Below, in pieces: positions 10,557 through 23,607 of a stretch of DNA of 64,000 nt. The stretch is taken from contig FWCC01000067.1 of the NCBI GenBank assembly GCA_900169235.1, positions 62,001 through 126,000 of the forward strand, read 5' to 3'. Source of the stretch: Zarea fungicola. Taxonomy: Eukaryota > Ascomycota > Sordariomycetes > Hypocreales > Cordycipitaceae. The notes under the pieces were generated by a model. That model did not search any database. It had not been told where the DNA came from and saw only the letters and a program-made list of their open reading frames with translations. A program made the position numbers and the translations under genes. The stretch's first letter is position 1. The number at the start of each line of letters is the position of its first letter.

Positions 10557-13343
10557 GTTGGCGGATTGGAGATATCGTGATGTATCTGCTAGCTGTTATC
10601 TTGGTATGGTGTAAAGGGTGAAGGGCCGGGATTGCGTGAGATGAAGGTGTTTTGAAAAAAGTTTAAAGCTGGGAGCAAGCGGGAAGCAGAAGGGGGGCAG
10701 CAGGAAGCTTATAAGTAGAAATGCCGGTAGGCTAAAGCAAGGACTTGGCAGGCGCTGGGATCGGAAAACAAGAAGAGGTACCTACCTACATGTGACTAAT
10801 AACAGCAAATGCTTGAACTGGCGAGGAGCACAGGGCAGTCAATAAGTTCCCCGAGGCGGCCCTACAGGCATGGAAGCTCACTATTGCCGGGAGAAGCTGG
10901 GGCTCTTGAGTGGGTTTGGGTGGTGGCTTGTAGGTGGTGACGCTAAAGTGACCACCAGTTTGGCGAAATCTAGGCCCTGTTCTCAGTTCACTGATGCGGA
11001 TGGGGCCAATTGGCCAAGCCAAGGCAGGCGGAGCCCCCGGCAACCCATGCATCATCAAATGCCAGCGCCCAATGCGGACAAACGGACTGCGCCAGCCTGC
11101 AAAGCCACAGCTGGGATGTTGGAGAGAACAATGGGCGGTAGGAAATCCACCAACCCCGGCGCAAGGTAGATTTATTGTTTCATGTGAACTAAATTGCAAC
11201 CCTACGTGCACTTGGCAGCTATTTTACAAGACTGCAGTGCGTTTGTCGATACGCAATGAGTTGTTCACTGACGGCACAACTCCCTTGCCTGGTTTCGGTC
11301 AATTGCTGGTCTTGACCCACCAGCTCAATCTTGAGCCAATCGGTTCAACAGGCTCCAGCTCACCCACCTATGCCCGTTTTTTGTTTCTACGTTTGATTTT
11401 TGCCTTTATGGTCACATAATCGTGCGTTTGAGAGAGCAACGTCGAGGGCGATCAAACCTGATGAGAAAATAAAAACAAAATAAAAGGAATTTATTTCCAG
11501 CTCATTCTCAACCAAGTCATCTGAGCACAGTCCCGCATCATCGACAAGACAAGTAAAAAACAAAAACAACAACGCTGGCGGGGCAGGCTATCAGTAGTGA
11601 ATCAAGCTCGACCACTGCGTCATCGACAAGCCACACTTGCAGAGTCCAGGCCCCACCATAGCTTGGGTTCCATCGTACAGCATTACGGCAAATTCGTAGG
11701 TCGGTAAAGTTTGCAACCGCAGTTGGAATAGTGAGGTTTTTCTTCCATTTAAGAGATATAATATACCCGAAAGCAACATTGGTGGCGCATTCGACTTGGA
11801 TACACGGGGCAGCAGGATCTAGATGGTGAAGCATGCTGCCAAATTAGTTTAGGTACTTAAATGCACTGTTGCAACTGAGACGCTGCCACCTGGCGCCTTC
11901 CCTCCAATGGCTGTCTTTTCGGCGTATCGCGAGGCCACATGCTCCCAAGGACCTGGACCGGTTGTACGTCACTGCGCCCCCGATGAAGCAAGCCCTGCAA
12001 TTTCCAGTTACCTCTTCCTGCTACCGTGGCGAGGAACGGCGTCGAGTACCTGTCTGGATAGAAATTAGATCAAGAATTAAATCTACCGTTTGAAATTGAT
12101 GACCCTCCTTCATTGGCTATGCTTTACAGCCCGCTTGCTGAAGAACCACTTTCGAATACAAAATGACTCTAGAAATGATCGGTGGGCTTTTTTTAAGGAG
12201 AATAACAACGACCCGCATGACCGCTTTTGCCTCTTCCTGGTTTTTTTTGGTCCCTCGTCAACCCAGCCCGCCACCAATCTATGTCCTTTACGCCACAAAT
12301 GAAACTGATGCCGCCCGCCCAGAAAAGTCATTGACATCACCACGGCACAACCCTGGCATTACAATCCGTTATCACGAACATCATGCAGCTGACTACGTCT
12401 ACAATTCAACTCCCACGATCTCCATTACATCACGCACACGTCGTCTGTGGCGTATGTACACGTGGCGCAGCAGTCGTTTTGTGCCTCGTCTGCATCTTCT
12501 TGTGCCATTTTTAGCCCTATTACCAGGTTTCCTCTCCTCTGATGCTACCGTGTATTGTTGCATATCTCATCGCACCGTAATTATTGGGCACTGATGCAGT
12601 ACAGATTTTGCAGCGATTGACGTGACATGTCTTATCGTTCCCATGTATCTCGTGTGCTATGTGACCAAGCATACCGATACAAACAAGGACTGTGGCTATG
12701 TCGCCGCCGTGCAATGCTGTTCAGTACAGAGTTTCTTGGCCGGCGCGTACTCGCAGGTCCACGTAAAAAAAAAAAAATGAATGAAACTAAAATCAAATAA
12801 ATGAATTGAAAATAGCGTTGGCAAAGGCCGAAGCGGCAGTGCTGGGTTCCACGTCCGAGGCTCTCGTTGGTGAGACCTGCTACTAAAAAAGCTTGGCATT
12901 AGCATTGGCAAAATGCATGCTAATGAGTTATTAATATCATCCCGCATATTCGTTCCGAGAGTGCCTAACCGGAGCGGTGTGCCTACTTTCACATCGCGCG
13001 CCTAAAGAGTTGATTTTACTGGTCTCGTCGGTAATCGGCATACCATTCATCCACGAAGCCAACGACAAGTCTTGCAATTGAAGAGCTTTGACATGGATAG
13101 TGAGACATGAACTGGGCCAAAACTGAATATATTTTTGAGAAACCACCTCTTCCGGGTGGCTTCCACACCAAAAGTTAATTTATCAACAGTGAAATTGGAC
13201 GTTTTTATAGTTGTACATCTGTTAGAAAGGACAACGCAAACATTGACCGTAGCCGCTCCCCATAGAGCTTCAGCCCTACATGGATATTATGTGTTCCAAC
13301 ACTTAACGCCTGATCTCTCAAAAGGAATCCTTCTCTTTTGTTC
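10557..13343. other. Long gap upstream of PMP3 and downstream of GPI11
   Basis: About 2.8 kb with no supported gene. Open frames on both strands between 10786 and 11419 and between 11538 and 12594 are mutually overlapping and show no recognisable domain. The PMP3 promoter should lie at the left end. An A-run sits at 12764-12777. Confidence 0.4.
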
Positions 13344-14283
13344 TCATTCCACCTTGACAGGAGGACTCGCGACCCGCTTCCCATACAGCACCGTGCCCGC
13401 CAGCAGGCTCCCCGTCGCGGCGCCCAGGTATATGCCCACGACAATGGTCACCGGCCACCGCTGCCAGTCCCGATCCCAGTCCAGCGGGATGGGCACAGCG
13501 CCCAGCCACGCACCCGCCACAGCACCCACCAGCCCGCCAAACGTCTCGTCCAGCGGCGCCGCGGCACCCGCTACGGCAATAAACGCCTGCTTGTTGAGGC
13601 CCCGCGCGTACAGGACGGGGAAAACAACCAGTACGGTGAAGTGCGACGCAAGGAGAACCGTGTGGGCTGTGTGATCGAGAAATGGGGCACCGAATAAGAT
13701 GAATAGACAGTAGACAAAGGGAATGGCGAGAGTGGTGAGGGTGAGGGCGACAATGGCACTCTGCGATTATAGATAAAAAAAAGAAGTGTCAGCAATCTAA
13801 AACTTGAATTTCATCCATTCGGTTGCCAATGAGGAGAAGGGCTAGCAGAATATTGTTCAAACTAAGGCCCGCTGGTCCCCTTAGCTTCCATCTCTCCACC
13901 CGTATATACAAGTGGTAACTTACCGTAATCGAATTCACGCTGGCCTCCGTCTTCTTCTTCTCGCCCGGCCGTGCCTTCTTGCCCAGCTGCTGCGCTGAGC
14001 CTGCAGGCGGCACGCACACCACGGCATAGACAACCTGGATAGCCGCCACCACAGGCAGCGACAGCCGCAGCATTGACACAGGATCCGCAATGAGGCTATC
14101 CATGCGCCAGGCCAGCAAGCTCAGCAGCACCGCAATGCGCCCAAAAGAGAGGCCCTTAGCCAGCGGCGAGTCGACCAGAGGCACTGGGTGTAGGAGAATC
14201 CTGGGCTTGGGGTCGGCGGCGGTAGAATCGGCCCTTTCCGAGGCGGTGGCCGTCACTTGCGCTGTTGCTTTGGCCGAGGCCAT
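13344..14283 (-). CDS. GPI11: GPI-anchor biosynthesis protein Gpi11 (PIG-F family)
   Basis: Partner of the phosphoethanolamine transferases that add ethanolamine phosphate to the GPI precursor in the ER membrane. Exons complement(13344..13760, 13924..14283) give 258 residues. The 163-nt intron has a GTAAGT donor, a TGCTGAC branch point and a CGCAG acceptor, and joins in phase 0. After a polar N-terminus of about 40 residues come several hydrophobic helices: RIAVLLSLLAW, the family-like VVYAVVCVPPAGS near residue 80, then after a Lys-rich loop AIVALTLTTLAIPFVYCLF and a second half with the conserved pair PLDWDRDWQRWP and VVGIYLGAATGSL. The end KRVASPPVKVE is short and basic. Slightly longer than many fungal Gpi11 proteins. 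Confidence 0.92.
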
Positions 14284-15314
14284 TTTTGTAGAGTTCTTTT
14301 CAATCGACCGTGGGGGCTTTGTTTGTCAATGGGCCCCTGGAAATCGAGGACGGGACAACGAAAAGAATCGACGTTCGAGCGCGATAGCAGCTGGCCATCT
14401 CCGTCACGAAGTCACGTGAAACGCTTTCAGCAAAATTATATGTACATGCCGCGGTTCTGGAAGAATGCGCCGAATGGGCCAGAAAGAGAAGAAATTGAAA
14501 TATACTGCTCGAATATATCTCCAGTGAAATTCAACCTTGTTTGGATATATTTATTGTTCTCGAGCACTTTGTAGTGATTCGTTAGGAGCACATTCTACTA
14601 GATCACTGTTACAAAGGTCTCGCCTTGCATTGAGGCAGTCCTTACTTGTTTGTCAAAACTCTGCTGATATTGTTAAATGAGAATAAAGTATCCGTTTATT
14701 CATCCAATCGTGATTTTCCAATCGTCAGCAAAGATAAATAAAATTTCCCGGGTGGCTGCCCAGCATCAGGCCATGTCTGTGGCAGCCTTGCCGAAGCCTC
14801 CTCCGTAAAGAGCCGTGCCACCAGCGCTGTCAGTCCAAAAGTGGTGCCACATTCCAACGGCCTCTCCCGGTCGTGCATCGAGCCATCCCAAGCTCTAGCT
14901 ACCCATTGTGGTGTGATTTTGGCCCAGTCGTGGCCGTCCATATCTCGCCATTGTGAATCCATACCGTGCCGAGAGGCTTACATCTATTCTATTCTGGTTG
15001 GCTTGTTGATTATCGTCCCTCCAGGTGACGGGTCTAACTGTAGCGTCCTGTCAGTGTTTTTCGGTGATGAACGGTTCATATGGTGGGGGGGCGGAGGAAC
15101 AAAAAAGTACAAAAGGCTTCTTCATCATGTATCGTGGAAGTGTTTCTAATTATTCACCATCAAATCAAATCAAATCATACCAATACAAACAAAACTCTAC
15201 TCACTCTTCTTGTCTTATACAATCCACACAACTCACCCTTATCAGTCGAGCCATTGAACAACAATTCCCCTACATTTTACGAATCAACGTCCTAAATCTG
15301 TTTTTCTTTTCAAA
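14284..15314. other. Divergent upstream region of GPI11 and the 81-residue gene
   Basis: About 1 kb between two divergent genes. It contains a palindromic TCACGTGA at 14412-14419, 130 bp upstream of GPI11, and an AAATC-repeat/CA-rich leader-like stretch just before 15315. No coding frame supported. Confidence 0.45.
14412..14419. promoter_or_regulatory. Palindromic E-box TCACGTGA
   Basis: Perfect 8-bp palindrome 129-136 bp upstream of the GPI11 start. TCACGTGA is the classic core of bHLH factors such as Cbf1. Its function here is inferred only from sequence and position. Confidence 0.4.
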
Positions 15315-15621
15315 ATGACTCCCGTTGCTCGAATGATCACCACCCGACAGTTCTCTCTCTTAAGAACAATGCGCGCTGTCGGCCGCTCCATGGAGGCTCA
15401 TCCCTATGAACGCCTTCCCACGACACAAGAGGCTGCTCGCGGCAACTGGTCTGTCCTCGCAAAAAGATACAGCACACAAGTAGCCATGTAAGCCACTGCG
15501 TAAAATGGAATATGTAAATTGAATTTCTGGTACTGACATCTTTGATAGATATTTCCCTACCTTTGGTGTGCTCCTTGGCTGGCCCTGGCTTGTTTCTCCT
15601 CTTCTTGACGGCCACATCTAA
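15315..15621 (+). CDS. Small putative mitochondrial single-span membrane protein
   Basis: Exons 15315..15487 and 15549..15621 give 81 residues. The 61-nt intron has a GTAAGC donor, a TACTGAC branch point and a GATAG acceptor, and joins inside an Ile codon. The N-terminus MTPVARMITTRQFSLLRTMR is basic, hydroxylated and free of acids, like a mitochondrial presequence. The middle (EAHPYERLPTTQEAARGNW) is polar. The end (VAIYFPTFGVLLGWPWLVSP) is one hydrophobic span followed by LLDGHI. The leader before the ATG is CA/CT-rich, as in expressed fungal genes. The size and layout recall accessory subunits of respiratory complexes, but I do not recognise the family and assign no function. The clean splice and frame continuity make it a credible gene. 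Confidence 0.72.
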
Positions 15622-16362
15622 GTGCCCGAGACTCGATCGGACGAACCACGTGTTGTGAAAATGCATTGAGTGAGGTGGCGTACTGGGTAGACAAACTATC
15701 GTCATTTTTCTTTTCTAAACTGCATCATGGTGTTTTATTATGGAGTTTTATGTATCGTAAACTGGTGTAGTCAAATATTTTGCCTTGATTAGCCTGCATC
15801 TCTATTTAGTTCTTTTTAAATAAGACATTGACTTCCACCGTCATATATGGATAACGCTATAAATAAAGAATGAAGATTGCTGGTCAACTTAAAATTAATT
15901 GACCTCTCAAACAGTATCGCAGCCATGACATTCACTAGCCTGAGCGAGGCAGGCCGGACATCCTTCCGCTTGCGCACCTCAGCTGTTTGTCAAACGCACG
16001 AACCATAACTACGAGCTGTATATCAGTTTTTGGCTCAACTGCCGTTGCAACCACTACCTTCCTCACCAGTCAACCGCCTTTTTGTTGGTGTGCCACTTCC
16101 CCGCACTACAACGTAAGGGGTGGCGAGGATCTATCACCATTATCTTCCCCCGCACAACGCTAGCAGCTTGTTATGTGGTTGGATACCTCTTGCTAGGGGT
16201 TGTGTAATTGCCATCCCAAATGAAAGCTAGGAAGATGACGTTGCACTGACTTTAAAGCCTGAATGCGCTCCTAATGTTCTCCCTTCTACACAAGTTTCCC
16301 ACCCTGCCCCTCTGAGTCTCACATCATATCCTTCTGGAGGTTCTTTCCTTGCCAATTGTACA
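15622..16362. other. Intergenic stretch upstream of the MFS gene
   Basis: Non-coding by inspection. It contains the 3' end of the small mitochondrial-like gene and the presumed promoter of the MFS transporter. No distinct element recognised. Confidence 0.4.
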
Positions 16363-18416
16363 ATGCCTGCTCTGGATATTACTACTACTACAGCGAAGCG
16401 CGACGCCGCTCGGGATGTCGACCAGGTGGAAGATGCTGGTGCCACACCCACGGCGTACTCGGTGCAAACTGGACCGAGCAAGATACGCGGAATCGCCATG
16501 CCAGATGTTCTCGCCCGCCTGAGCGAGGAAGAGCGCGACAGCCTTGAGCGTCACTTGCGCAGAAAAATTGATTTTCGACTACTGCCCATGGTAGTTCTTA
16601 TGTATATTCTGAACTACATTGACCGGTTCGTACTTTTGAAAATCTCAGATGACAAAGAGAAATGGAAAAATACCAGTTTGTGCTGAGTTTCGAGGTTTGT
16701 GAAAATAGTAACAACATTGCCGCGGCAAGGCTGGCCGGGTTAGAGGATGATTTGAAGCTAAATAAAAGCGGCACTCAATTTTCAGTAAGTGAAAACCAAG
16801 CATCAACATGATTTTACATACGGGCAAATTTGTTTGGCTCATTCTGGCTTCACAGACTGCCGTCAGCATTCTTTTTGTCGGATATATTCTCATGCAAGTT
16901 CCATCCAACCTGCTCCTGAATAAGGTGGGAAAGCCTGGCCTCTACCTTCCAGCCTGTGTAAGTCGTGCGCCTACAAGAAAGTGTTTGACGCTGCAAAATC
17001 ATCGAGCTGACTAGTATTCAAATAGATGACAGTTTGGGGCGTCATCTCTGCCGCGACAGCAGCTACACATAGCTTTGGAGGCTTGCTTGCCTGCCGCTTC
17101 TTCCTCGGCTTTGTCGAGGCTGCTTACTTTGTAAGAAGTCCCCAGGGCGAACTTCCCCAAAGTCGAAAGAACGACAGTCAACCATTAATACCAAAAAGAT
17201 ACAAAAAAGAAGACTGAATGCTAACGGCAATATAATAATAGCCTGGATGCCTTTACTACCTCAGCTGCTGGTACACGCGCAAAGAGCTCGGCGTCCGAAC
17301 GACGTACCTGTATGCTGGCTCGCTCCTCTCCGGTGCATTTTCCGGCCTCATCTCCGCGGGTATCACGGGGAACCTAGATGGGGCCCGCGGCATGCGCGCC
17401 TGGCGATGGCTGTTTCTTATTGAAGGCGTAATCACAGTCGCCGTGGCCATTCTGGCCTTGTTTGTCCTGCCCAACTTCCCACGAACCACGTCGTGGCTGA
17501 ACGAGCACGAGGTCGCCATGGCCGTGTGGCGGCTAGAGCAGGACATCGGACAGGATGATTGGGTGAGCAGCGAAGAGCAGACGTTTCTCGACGGCTTCAA
17601 ACTGGCAGTCAAAGACGTCAAAATGTGGGTTTTGGTAAGTCACTGGCCTCTCAAAAATGCTTCGCCCTGGATTACGAGTTTTCTTTTCAGGGACTAACTT
17701 GTGAAATTATTTGTAACGCAGCTCGTGATCTTGTTTGGTAACGTGTCTGCGGCGTCTATCACCAACTTCTTTCCCACGGTCGTCCAGACTTTAAAGTACT
17801 CCAAAGTCAAGACGTTGTTGCTCACGGCGCCACCATATGTGCTCGGTGTCTTCACCACGCTACTCAACGCGTGGCACGCAGACAGGACGGGCGAGAGGTT
17901 TTGGCATGTATCGCTTCCGCTGTGCCTCGCCATTGCTACCTTTATAATTGCGGCGGCGACTACCAATACAGCTGCACGATACGTCAGCATCATGCTCATG
18001 GTTAGTTTCAATACACTCCTCGATAACCATTCCCACAGATTGCCTTGCTCACAATGCACTATTAAAAATAGATTCCTGGATTGTATAGTGGATATACCAC
18101 AGCACTGGCCTGGATCAGCAATACCTTGCCTCGTCCACCAGCCAAACGAGCGGCGGCGTTAGGTTTCATCAACGCCGTGTCCAATGCGCCTTCGATATAC
18201 ACCAGCTACCTGTATCCATCGAAGGCGGCTCCGCGGTTTGAGGCCGCTTTTATACATAACTGCTTGATGGCGGTCATGACGATTGTCGCGGCGGGAGTGC
18301 TGCGCATGATGCTGACGAGGCTGAACCGAAAGCTCGACAGGGGCGAGACCGTTGAGGGTGCAGTGAATGCTGCGCCAGGCGAGGCAGTTGAACATGGATT
18401 TAGGTTTCTGGTATAG
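16363..18416 (+). CDS. MFS transporter, anion:cation symporter (Dal5/Tna1-like) family
   Basis: Proton-coupled uptake of an organic anion (allantoate, nicotinate or similar) is the role typical of this family; the substrate cannot be read from sequence. Seven exons (16363..16625, 16709..16784, 16856..16957, 17026..17130, 17242..17634, 17722..18000, 18072..18416) give 520 residues, the usual length. Family marks in order: RRKIDFRLLPMVVLMYILNYIDR-NNIAAARLAG across the first junction, then VSILFVGYILMQVPSNLLL. Next come GLLACRFFLGFVEAAYFPGC, the fingerprint WRWLFLIEGVITV, and the loop FVLPNFPRTTSWLNEHE. The second six-helix half starts with NFFPTVVQTLKYS. Every splice joins in frame with GT-AG borders. 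The protein ends in a polar tail after RLNRKLDRGE. No pathway gene is adjacent, so context does not narrow the substrate. Confidence 0.93.
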
Positions 18417-21400
18417 TTGTATTGATTATAAACCGGTCAGGGGGATGATTACTTAGTAAAGTAAATTGGAAGCGGGTAACGCATTGCATGAGTCCATGCA
18501 TCTGTAATGGTCAGACATGTCCTAGTACCCGGTTCTGCTTCAAGAACTTGTGCGCAAAAGGTGGTCCAACAAGTGGCCTGATGGATGGTAAACTTGAATT
18601 TTAATGTTTGAGCTTTATCTTTGTATGCCGACAGCGGCCTTGCATTTTGTATATTTTATCGGAACAAATCGGATGCATCAGCTCTGCAAGCCTCCATCTC
18701 CGCATGATATCCATTGTTTCATCAAAAGATCATACTAGTATACCCAGTACTCCGTAGATTTAGTTCATGGTAGAATTTAATCCTAGCCAATGGATTGTTC
18801 GCTTCGGCTGTTGCTAGACCCCCGGTAGGTGAGGCACGACAATGGTGATGCACGGCAAGTAGCAGAGCAGCCGCGGTGCAAGCTCAACTTGATTGGGAAT
18901 TCTTTATTTCTCAACCCAGGATCTGAAGTTCCCTCAAAACTTTCGAAGTGAAAGTTTTGACATTTTTACAATTTGAAAGATGAGCCACTGAAGTATGCAT
19001 GTAAGCCTTATACTTAAGCGTCTGCGTCACAAAATTGCTTTAGGTGGCTCTCAATACAGCCGTCGGGAGACCTACAGATCCACACGACGAATGGAGACCA
19101 TGGCAATTGATTTCAAGGGTATCTAGTGCGATAATTTATACTCTGTAGATATCTTAGATTTAAAGCAATGAATGAGAAATTTATGAATCGCTATTAATAA
19201 TACTCTGTCTATTCCATGCTGTCATTTTTGGCGCCGAGGATCGATTAGGCTTGGCGTCGTGTTTCTGATGCGTTTCAGCCAGCAGAAAGAAAACATGAAG
19301 AAATACTCTATTCAAAGTGCTAAAAGAGATTGGTAAGCATGTAGATCTCGGCAGTTTTTATAAAACAGCACGAAAAAAAAAAGGGCAAAAGATCTGGGTA
19401 TATTTTGAGTTTCATTTCTGGAGAGGATAGGCACGTAATTCTACGCGAATGCTCTGAGCACACTTCATGAAATCCGAGGATTAAGGTGCCGAGGGACCTC
19501 ATCAGAAAATAGCTGGCGCCATGCAAGGACCTAATATTATTGTACGGTAGCGTCCGAGCAATTATGGTTCATATGCAAATTATCCAGCTGACAGGTGAAC
19601 CGGCCTGGGACCCCCTGGTTATAGTGATAGTGGCTGCGTGAACGGCGCCACAATGTGCCGAGAATCAACCTCACAAGTTTTCCAGAACAAATTTCTCGCA
19701 TCTGGCTTCAGTTTCATTTTGCCATCATTTGAAGCACTGTAACAAAAACTTCACATACCTCACATAGACAGCAGCGCGTCATCTTGCCCGTTATGCCCGC
19801 CAGAGAGTAACTGTTAGGGCTTTAAAAAGATATCAAGTTCGGCATATACTCTATTTGTTGACGAGGCTGCTTCCTGTCTGTTGGCATTGATGGTTTCTTC
19901 AATCATCAACTTATGAACCTAATAAGCCTTATGTATGTGCTCCAGCGCCTTTTGCTCCATTTCCAGACTCATTGATACACGCAGCTTAACCAACTCCTCT
20001 CCACGAGCTTGCCCTTGAATGTATTTCTCATGCCGGTGTTCCGTATTCCGAGGCCCCATTTTGCTTTATTTGATAGCCGCTAAATGAATATTACAAAGTA
20101 ATACTAGCTACAGTGCAAAACTGATCGGGTTCAGTATGCTACGGTCTGTGCTAATAGCTTGGCCGCCCTTCAATTACAGTAAAACTTCCAAAACAAAGGA
20201 ATGACATTTGCAGCTAGCACCCTTATTACTATGCAGAAAACGTGTCGTTTATCCCTAGTGTGTTTAATAAACGGGAATGAAACTAGGAGCTGAGCAACAC
20301 TTGACAGAGGAGGACATATTGAATCCTTTGTCAATCGCCATTCCAGATCCTCTGCGTCCATTCGTTTCCTGCCTCTCCCTTCCTTCCTGGTACGTACTAT
20401 TAAGATTAAAGCAGAGTCTAGCCGCTGCAACCACGGCTACGCTAGGCCTGCTAGCGTCGCAGACAATCTCCTGGCATCTTATCCCACACGAGCTGCAAAG
20501 CATCACATTGTGGGACGCTCCTCCTCTGGCGGGACCTGCCTGGCGTCCAATCGCCAGTGTAGTCTGCTGAGATGAAAACATCAAGCAAAGCATCTTCCAG
20601 CATCCTCCCTCCCACTACTGGTACTTCGCATTACAGATACTTGGTTCGCAATGAAAGGCCCTCATGCAAATAAATAAATAAAAGGCAATGCAGGCTGGCT
20701 ATCAGTGTGGCTGCTGCGCCGCGTATGCTGGAGCCCTTTGCTTTTAATAGAACTTGCCAATAATAAAGGCCAACAGAGTACGGAGTAATACTAATAAGCA
20801 AAAGCCTGTTTTCTGACATGCCCTCACGCTCTTGATGTGCTGTCCATTTCTGCGCCACAAGACATCATCACTTGTACCGCCACCCACGCGATCATGCGGC
20901 GACAACTGAGGATTGATAAATAGGGCTGGAAGAAAGAAAAGAGAAAGAAGCGAGGCGGAAATTGCTGCTCCTAGATCAAAGACAAATTCTTTAACCGCGA
21001 AAAGGCAATGGATCATTGCAAATGGTTCGTGAAATGAAGAGCTGGGGGCATTGTCTCATCCACCAGCACAACAAGAGACAGTGGTGGACGATGGCCAAGA
21101 CTCAAAGTACTTGGTTGTGCGCATCGGGGTACTTGTGTAGCGCTGTAACTAAATGGTTAGTGTGGTGAGGGGCCGCCTTCAGTACTGAGTATTAGGGCGA
21201 GGGTACTATTACCTACTATACATGCTTGGCCAATGGCACGACACGACGCGCAACAGGGACACTATAGTCTACAGACCAGTTTGCTGCGGATGCAGCTGCA
21301 GCTTCATCAAGTCAACTGCATCAACTCGCCGCTATAGCATAAACTATTATTCTTTTGGGGGCGGGATAGAAAGAGCGCTGTGCCAGACCTATCCAGCATG

Positions 21401-22488
21401 GGCAGGTAATTTACTTGGTGAGGCCTAGCTTATCCTCGTGAGCCCGTACCTGCTTTTAGAACCCGGTGGCTGCCTCCACTCTTCAGCTTAGGGGCTCCGC
21501 CGTAGCATGGTTGTCGACAGCCTGTGGGCAGCCTGTGGGCAGCCTGTACATGCGAGACAGCCACAGGGTACATACGTGGCCAGGCTTGCCAACCGGTCAT
21601 ACCAAGTATGAAACCCGCTCGCAGGTACCGTCGCCCGTATCCCCAGGTACCCCACTGCGACAGGCCAGCTAGCTAACTCCTAGCGCCAGCTAAACAAGTC
21701 ACCATCACTGTGTTGTCTCTTCTCGTTGCTCAGTGGCTCGGACGTCCATCCCCCCCTGTACTGTTGGGTTGGCACTTGCAAAAGCCCCAGTATGTACCTC
21801 TGCCCGCTGGCTCAAGTACCTGCCTGACTCTCTCTGCCTCTTTCCTCCTCATTTTCCAATTTCCCACCACTGCCCCCGGATCGTCAGCAATCTCCCCATT
21901 GCACAACCAAGGCCTATCACAAGAGTTTTTCTTCCCATTGAAACATTGGGGTCTTTTCTTTTCCTTATTTCTCTTTTTTTTTTCTTTTTCGTTTTGTCTT
22001 GCTAGCCAGGATCAACTGTTGAAGAACGTGTGCAGCTCTCGCATTGGACTGTCCTCGCCCTCGATATTTAGCACAACGAATTCAGTCTGCTAAACAATAA
22101 GCTCCGCCTCGTTGCCCTGCCAGTCCTCGTCGCCAGCCACCACTCCGACTTTACATTACGACAAGAGGGAGGAATCAATTCTCGAGTTTATTGCGTGTCG
22201 AAAATCCCATCGAGCCTTGCGATACCACAACTCTTGTATCACGATTTTACCACCCGTGTGAAATTGTTGGTTACTTTGGTCCGCGAAAACTACTAGCTGT
22301 CCGATCGCGTCGCCTTGCAGCTGGGGCCCCAAGTTTCCGTAACCAGCACAGCGGGCACGCTCTCGGTGTTGAAATCGACTCGAATTTCCACGCGCCACTC
22401 CCTGCGCCGTCGAAACATCAGAATCGTCGAAAGACTGCGGACTACCTAAACTTATTCCCAACAATCTACTTGATTGTCCGCAGTCACA
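18417..22488. other. 4-kb gene-poor region
   Basis: No supported gene. Much of 18.5-20.2 kb looks A+T-rich with many stops in all frames. The right end (about 21.7-22.5 kb) becomes pyrimidine-rich, including a long T/C tract near 21970-21995, and probably carries the promoter and leader of the Chs7-like gene. A short direct repeat of CAGCCTGTGGG lies at 21518-21547. Confidence 0.45.
21518..21547. repeat. 11-bp direct repeat, about 2.7 copies
   Basis: CAGCCTGTGGG occurs twice in full and then in part (CAGCCTGT). Simple slippage-type repeat in non-coding DNA. Confidence 0.7.
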
Positions 22489-23607
22489 ATGGGCTCTACC
22501 GAGTTTGGCAACTTCAACGTATGGACCACCCCTTCCTCAAATTCCTGCTTGTTTACCCAAGCATGTCTGCTAACTTGTCCTATAGAAATTCTGCAGAGAT
22601 TCCACTCTACCAGTTTGCAATGTAAGGAGATTGATACGTGCCGATGTTGTGTCGCTGTGACATCAGGCTAACCATCAGACAGCTCCTCACAAACTATCGC
22701 AACCAAACAGGACCATGGGGCGGCTGTGAGTTAACAGGCATCTCACTGAGCGGAGGCCGACATCTTGGCAATGTTGGCTCCATTATCCTGGCTGGCCTTG
22801 CCATTGTAACATCCATTCTCCTGTTGCTTAAATCTGACCGGAAAAAGGCTGCCGTTGGTCGCAGGTAAATTATGTTCTACGTCCTATTATGCGCGTAAGT
22901 GCACTAACATGACCTCAGGGAAATGCAACTGTTTCTCGTTGGTTACATCATTATCAGCATTTGCGAAATCTTCTCTGTCGGCGAAATCCCTCTCAGTGGC
23001 AAGATCCGCGTTGTATGTTTCCTTGTCGCTTTCCCTGCAACTCTTCGTTGTTAACTTTCCGCAGGCCTTTAGTGCAATTCATATTGGCATGATTATTGCC
23101 ACCACCTGGATTCTCATGCTCAATGCAGTCATCGGGTATCAGTTGATCGATGATGGCACGGCTCTCTCTGTGGGTCTCGTAGTCGCTTCTGCCGCCGCCT
23201 TGTTCATTGGCACCGGCTACATTGCCCTCGACACTGGACTGAGCTTCACCGGTTTCTGGGATTCAAGCTACGCATTGCCCAACCGCAATCTTGCTCTCTA
23301 TGTGCTTTATCAACTTGTGCCGCTCATATTCATCGTCGCCTTTTACGTTCTCGAGGCCATTCTCGTCATTCGCATACTTGGCGAGATGCGCCCCATGATC
23401 TACCTGACGGCCGCTGCCGTGCTATTTGCTCTTGGTCAAGTATTCAACTACGTTGTTTCCTCTCACATTTGCAGTGGCACTAAAGGCAAGATTGACGGCG
23501 CCATGTTTCAAACCCTCTTCACGTTTTTGTCTGTTGTTGCGGTGTGGACTTTTTGGTCCAGCATCACCGAGGATGACTGGTCAACACAGGAGAGCACATA
23601 TCCCTAA
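22489..23607 (+). CDS. Chs7-like seven-span membrane protein (chitin synthase export chaperone family)
   Basis: Chs7 lets the class IV chitin synthase leave the ER; this protein belongs to the same family. Exons 22489..22518, 22586..22621, 22683..22864, 22919..23012 and 23065..23607 give 294 residues. The N-terminus MGSTEFGNFN-KFCRDSTLPVCN is the family start. It is followed by a short luminal segment with NQTGPWGGCELTG and about seven hydrophobic helices. Conserved points are the RKKAAVGRREM loop, GYQLIDDGTALSVG and the end WSSITEDDW. For intron 2 I chose the second of two close CAG acceptors, because it keeps the frame. It lacks the longer C-terminal tail of true Chs7 and could be a paralogue with another client. 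No chitin synthase lies in the window. Confidence 0.85.

Noticed and set aside
15315..18416. Biosynthetic gene cluster around the MFS transporter
   Set aside because: No polyketide synthase, non-ribosomal peptide synthetase, terpene cyclase or cytochrome P450 is seen in the window; the transporter is of a nutrient-uptake family.
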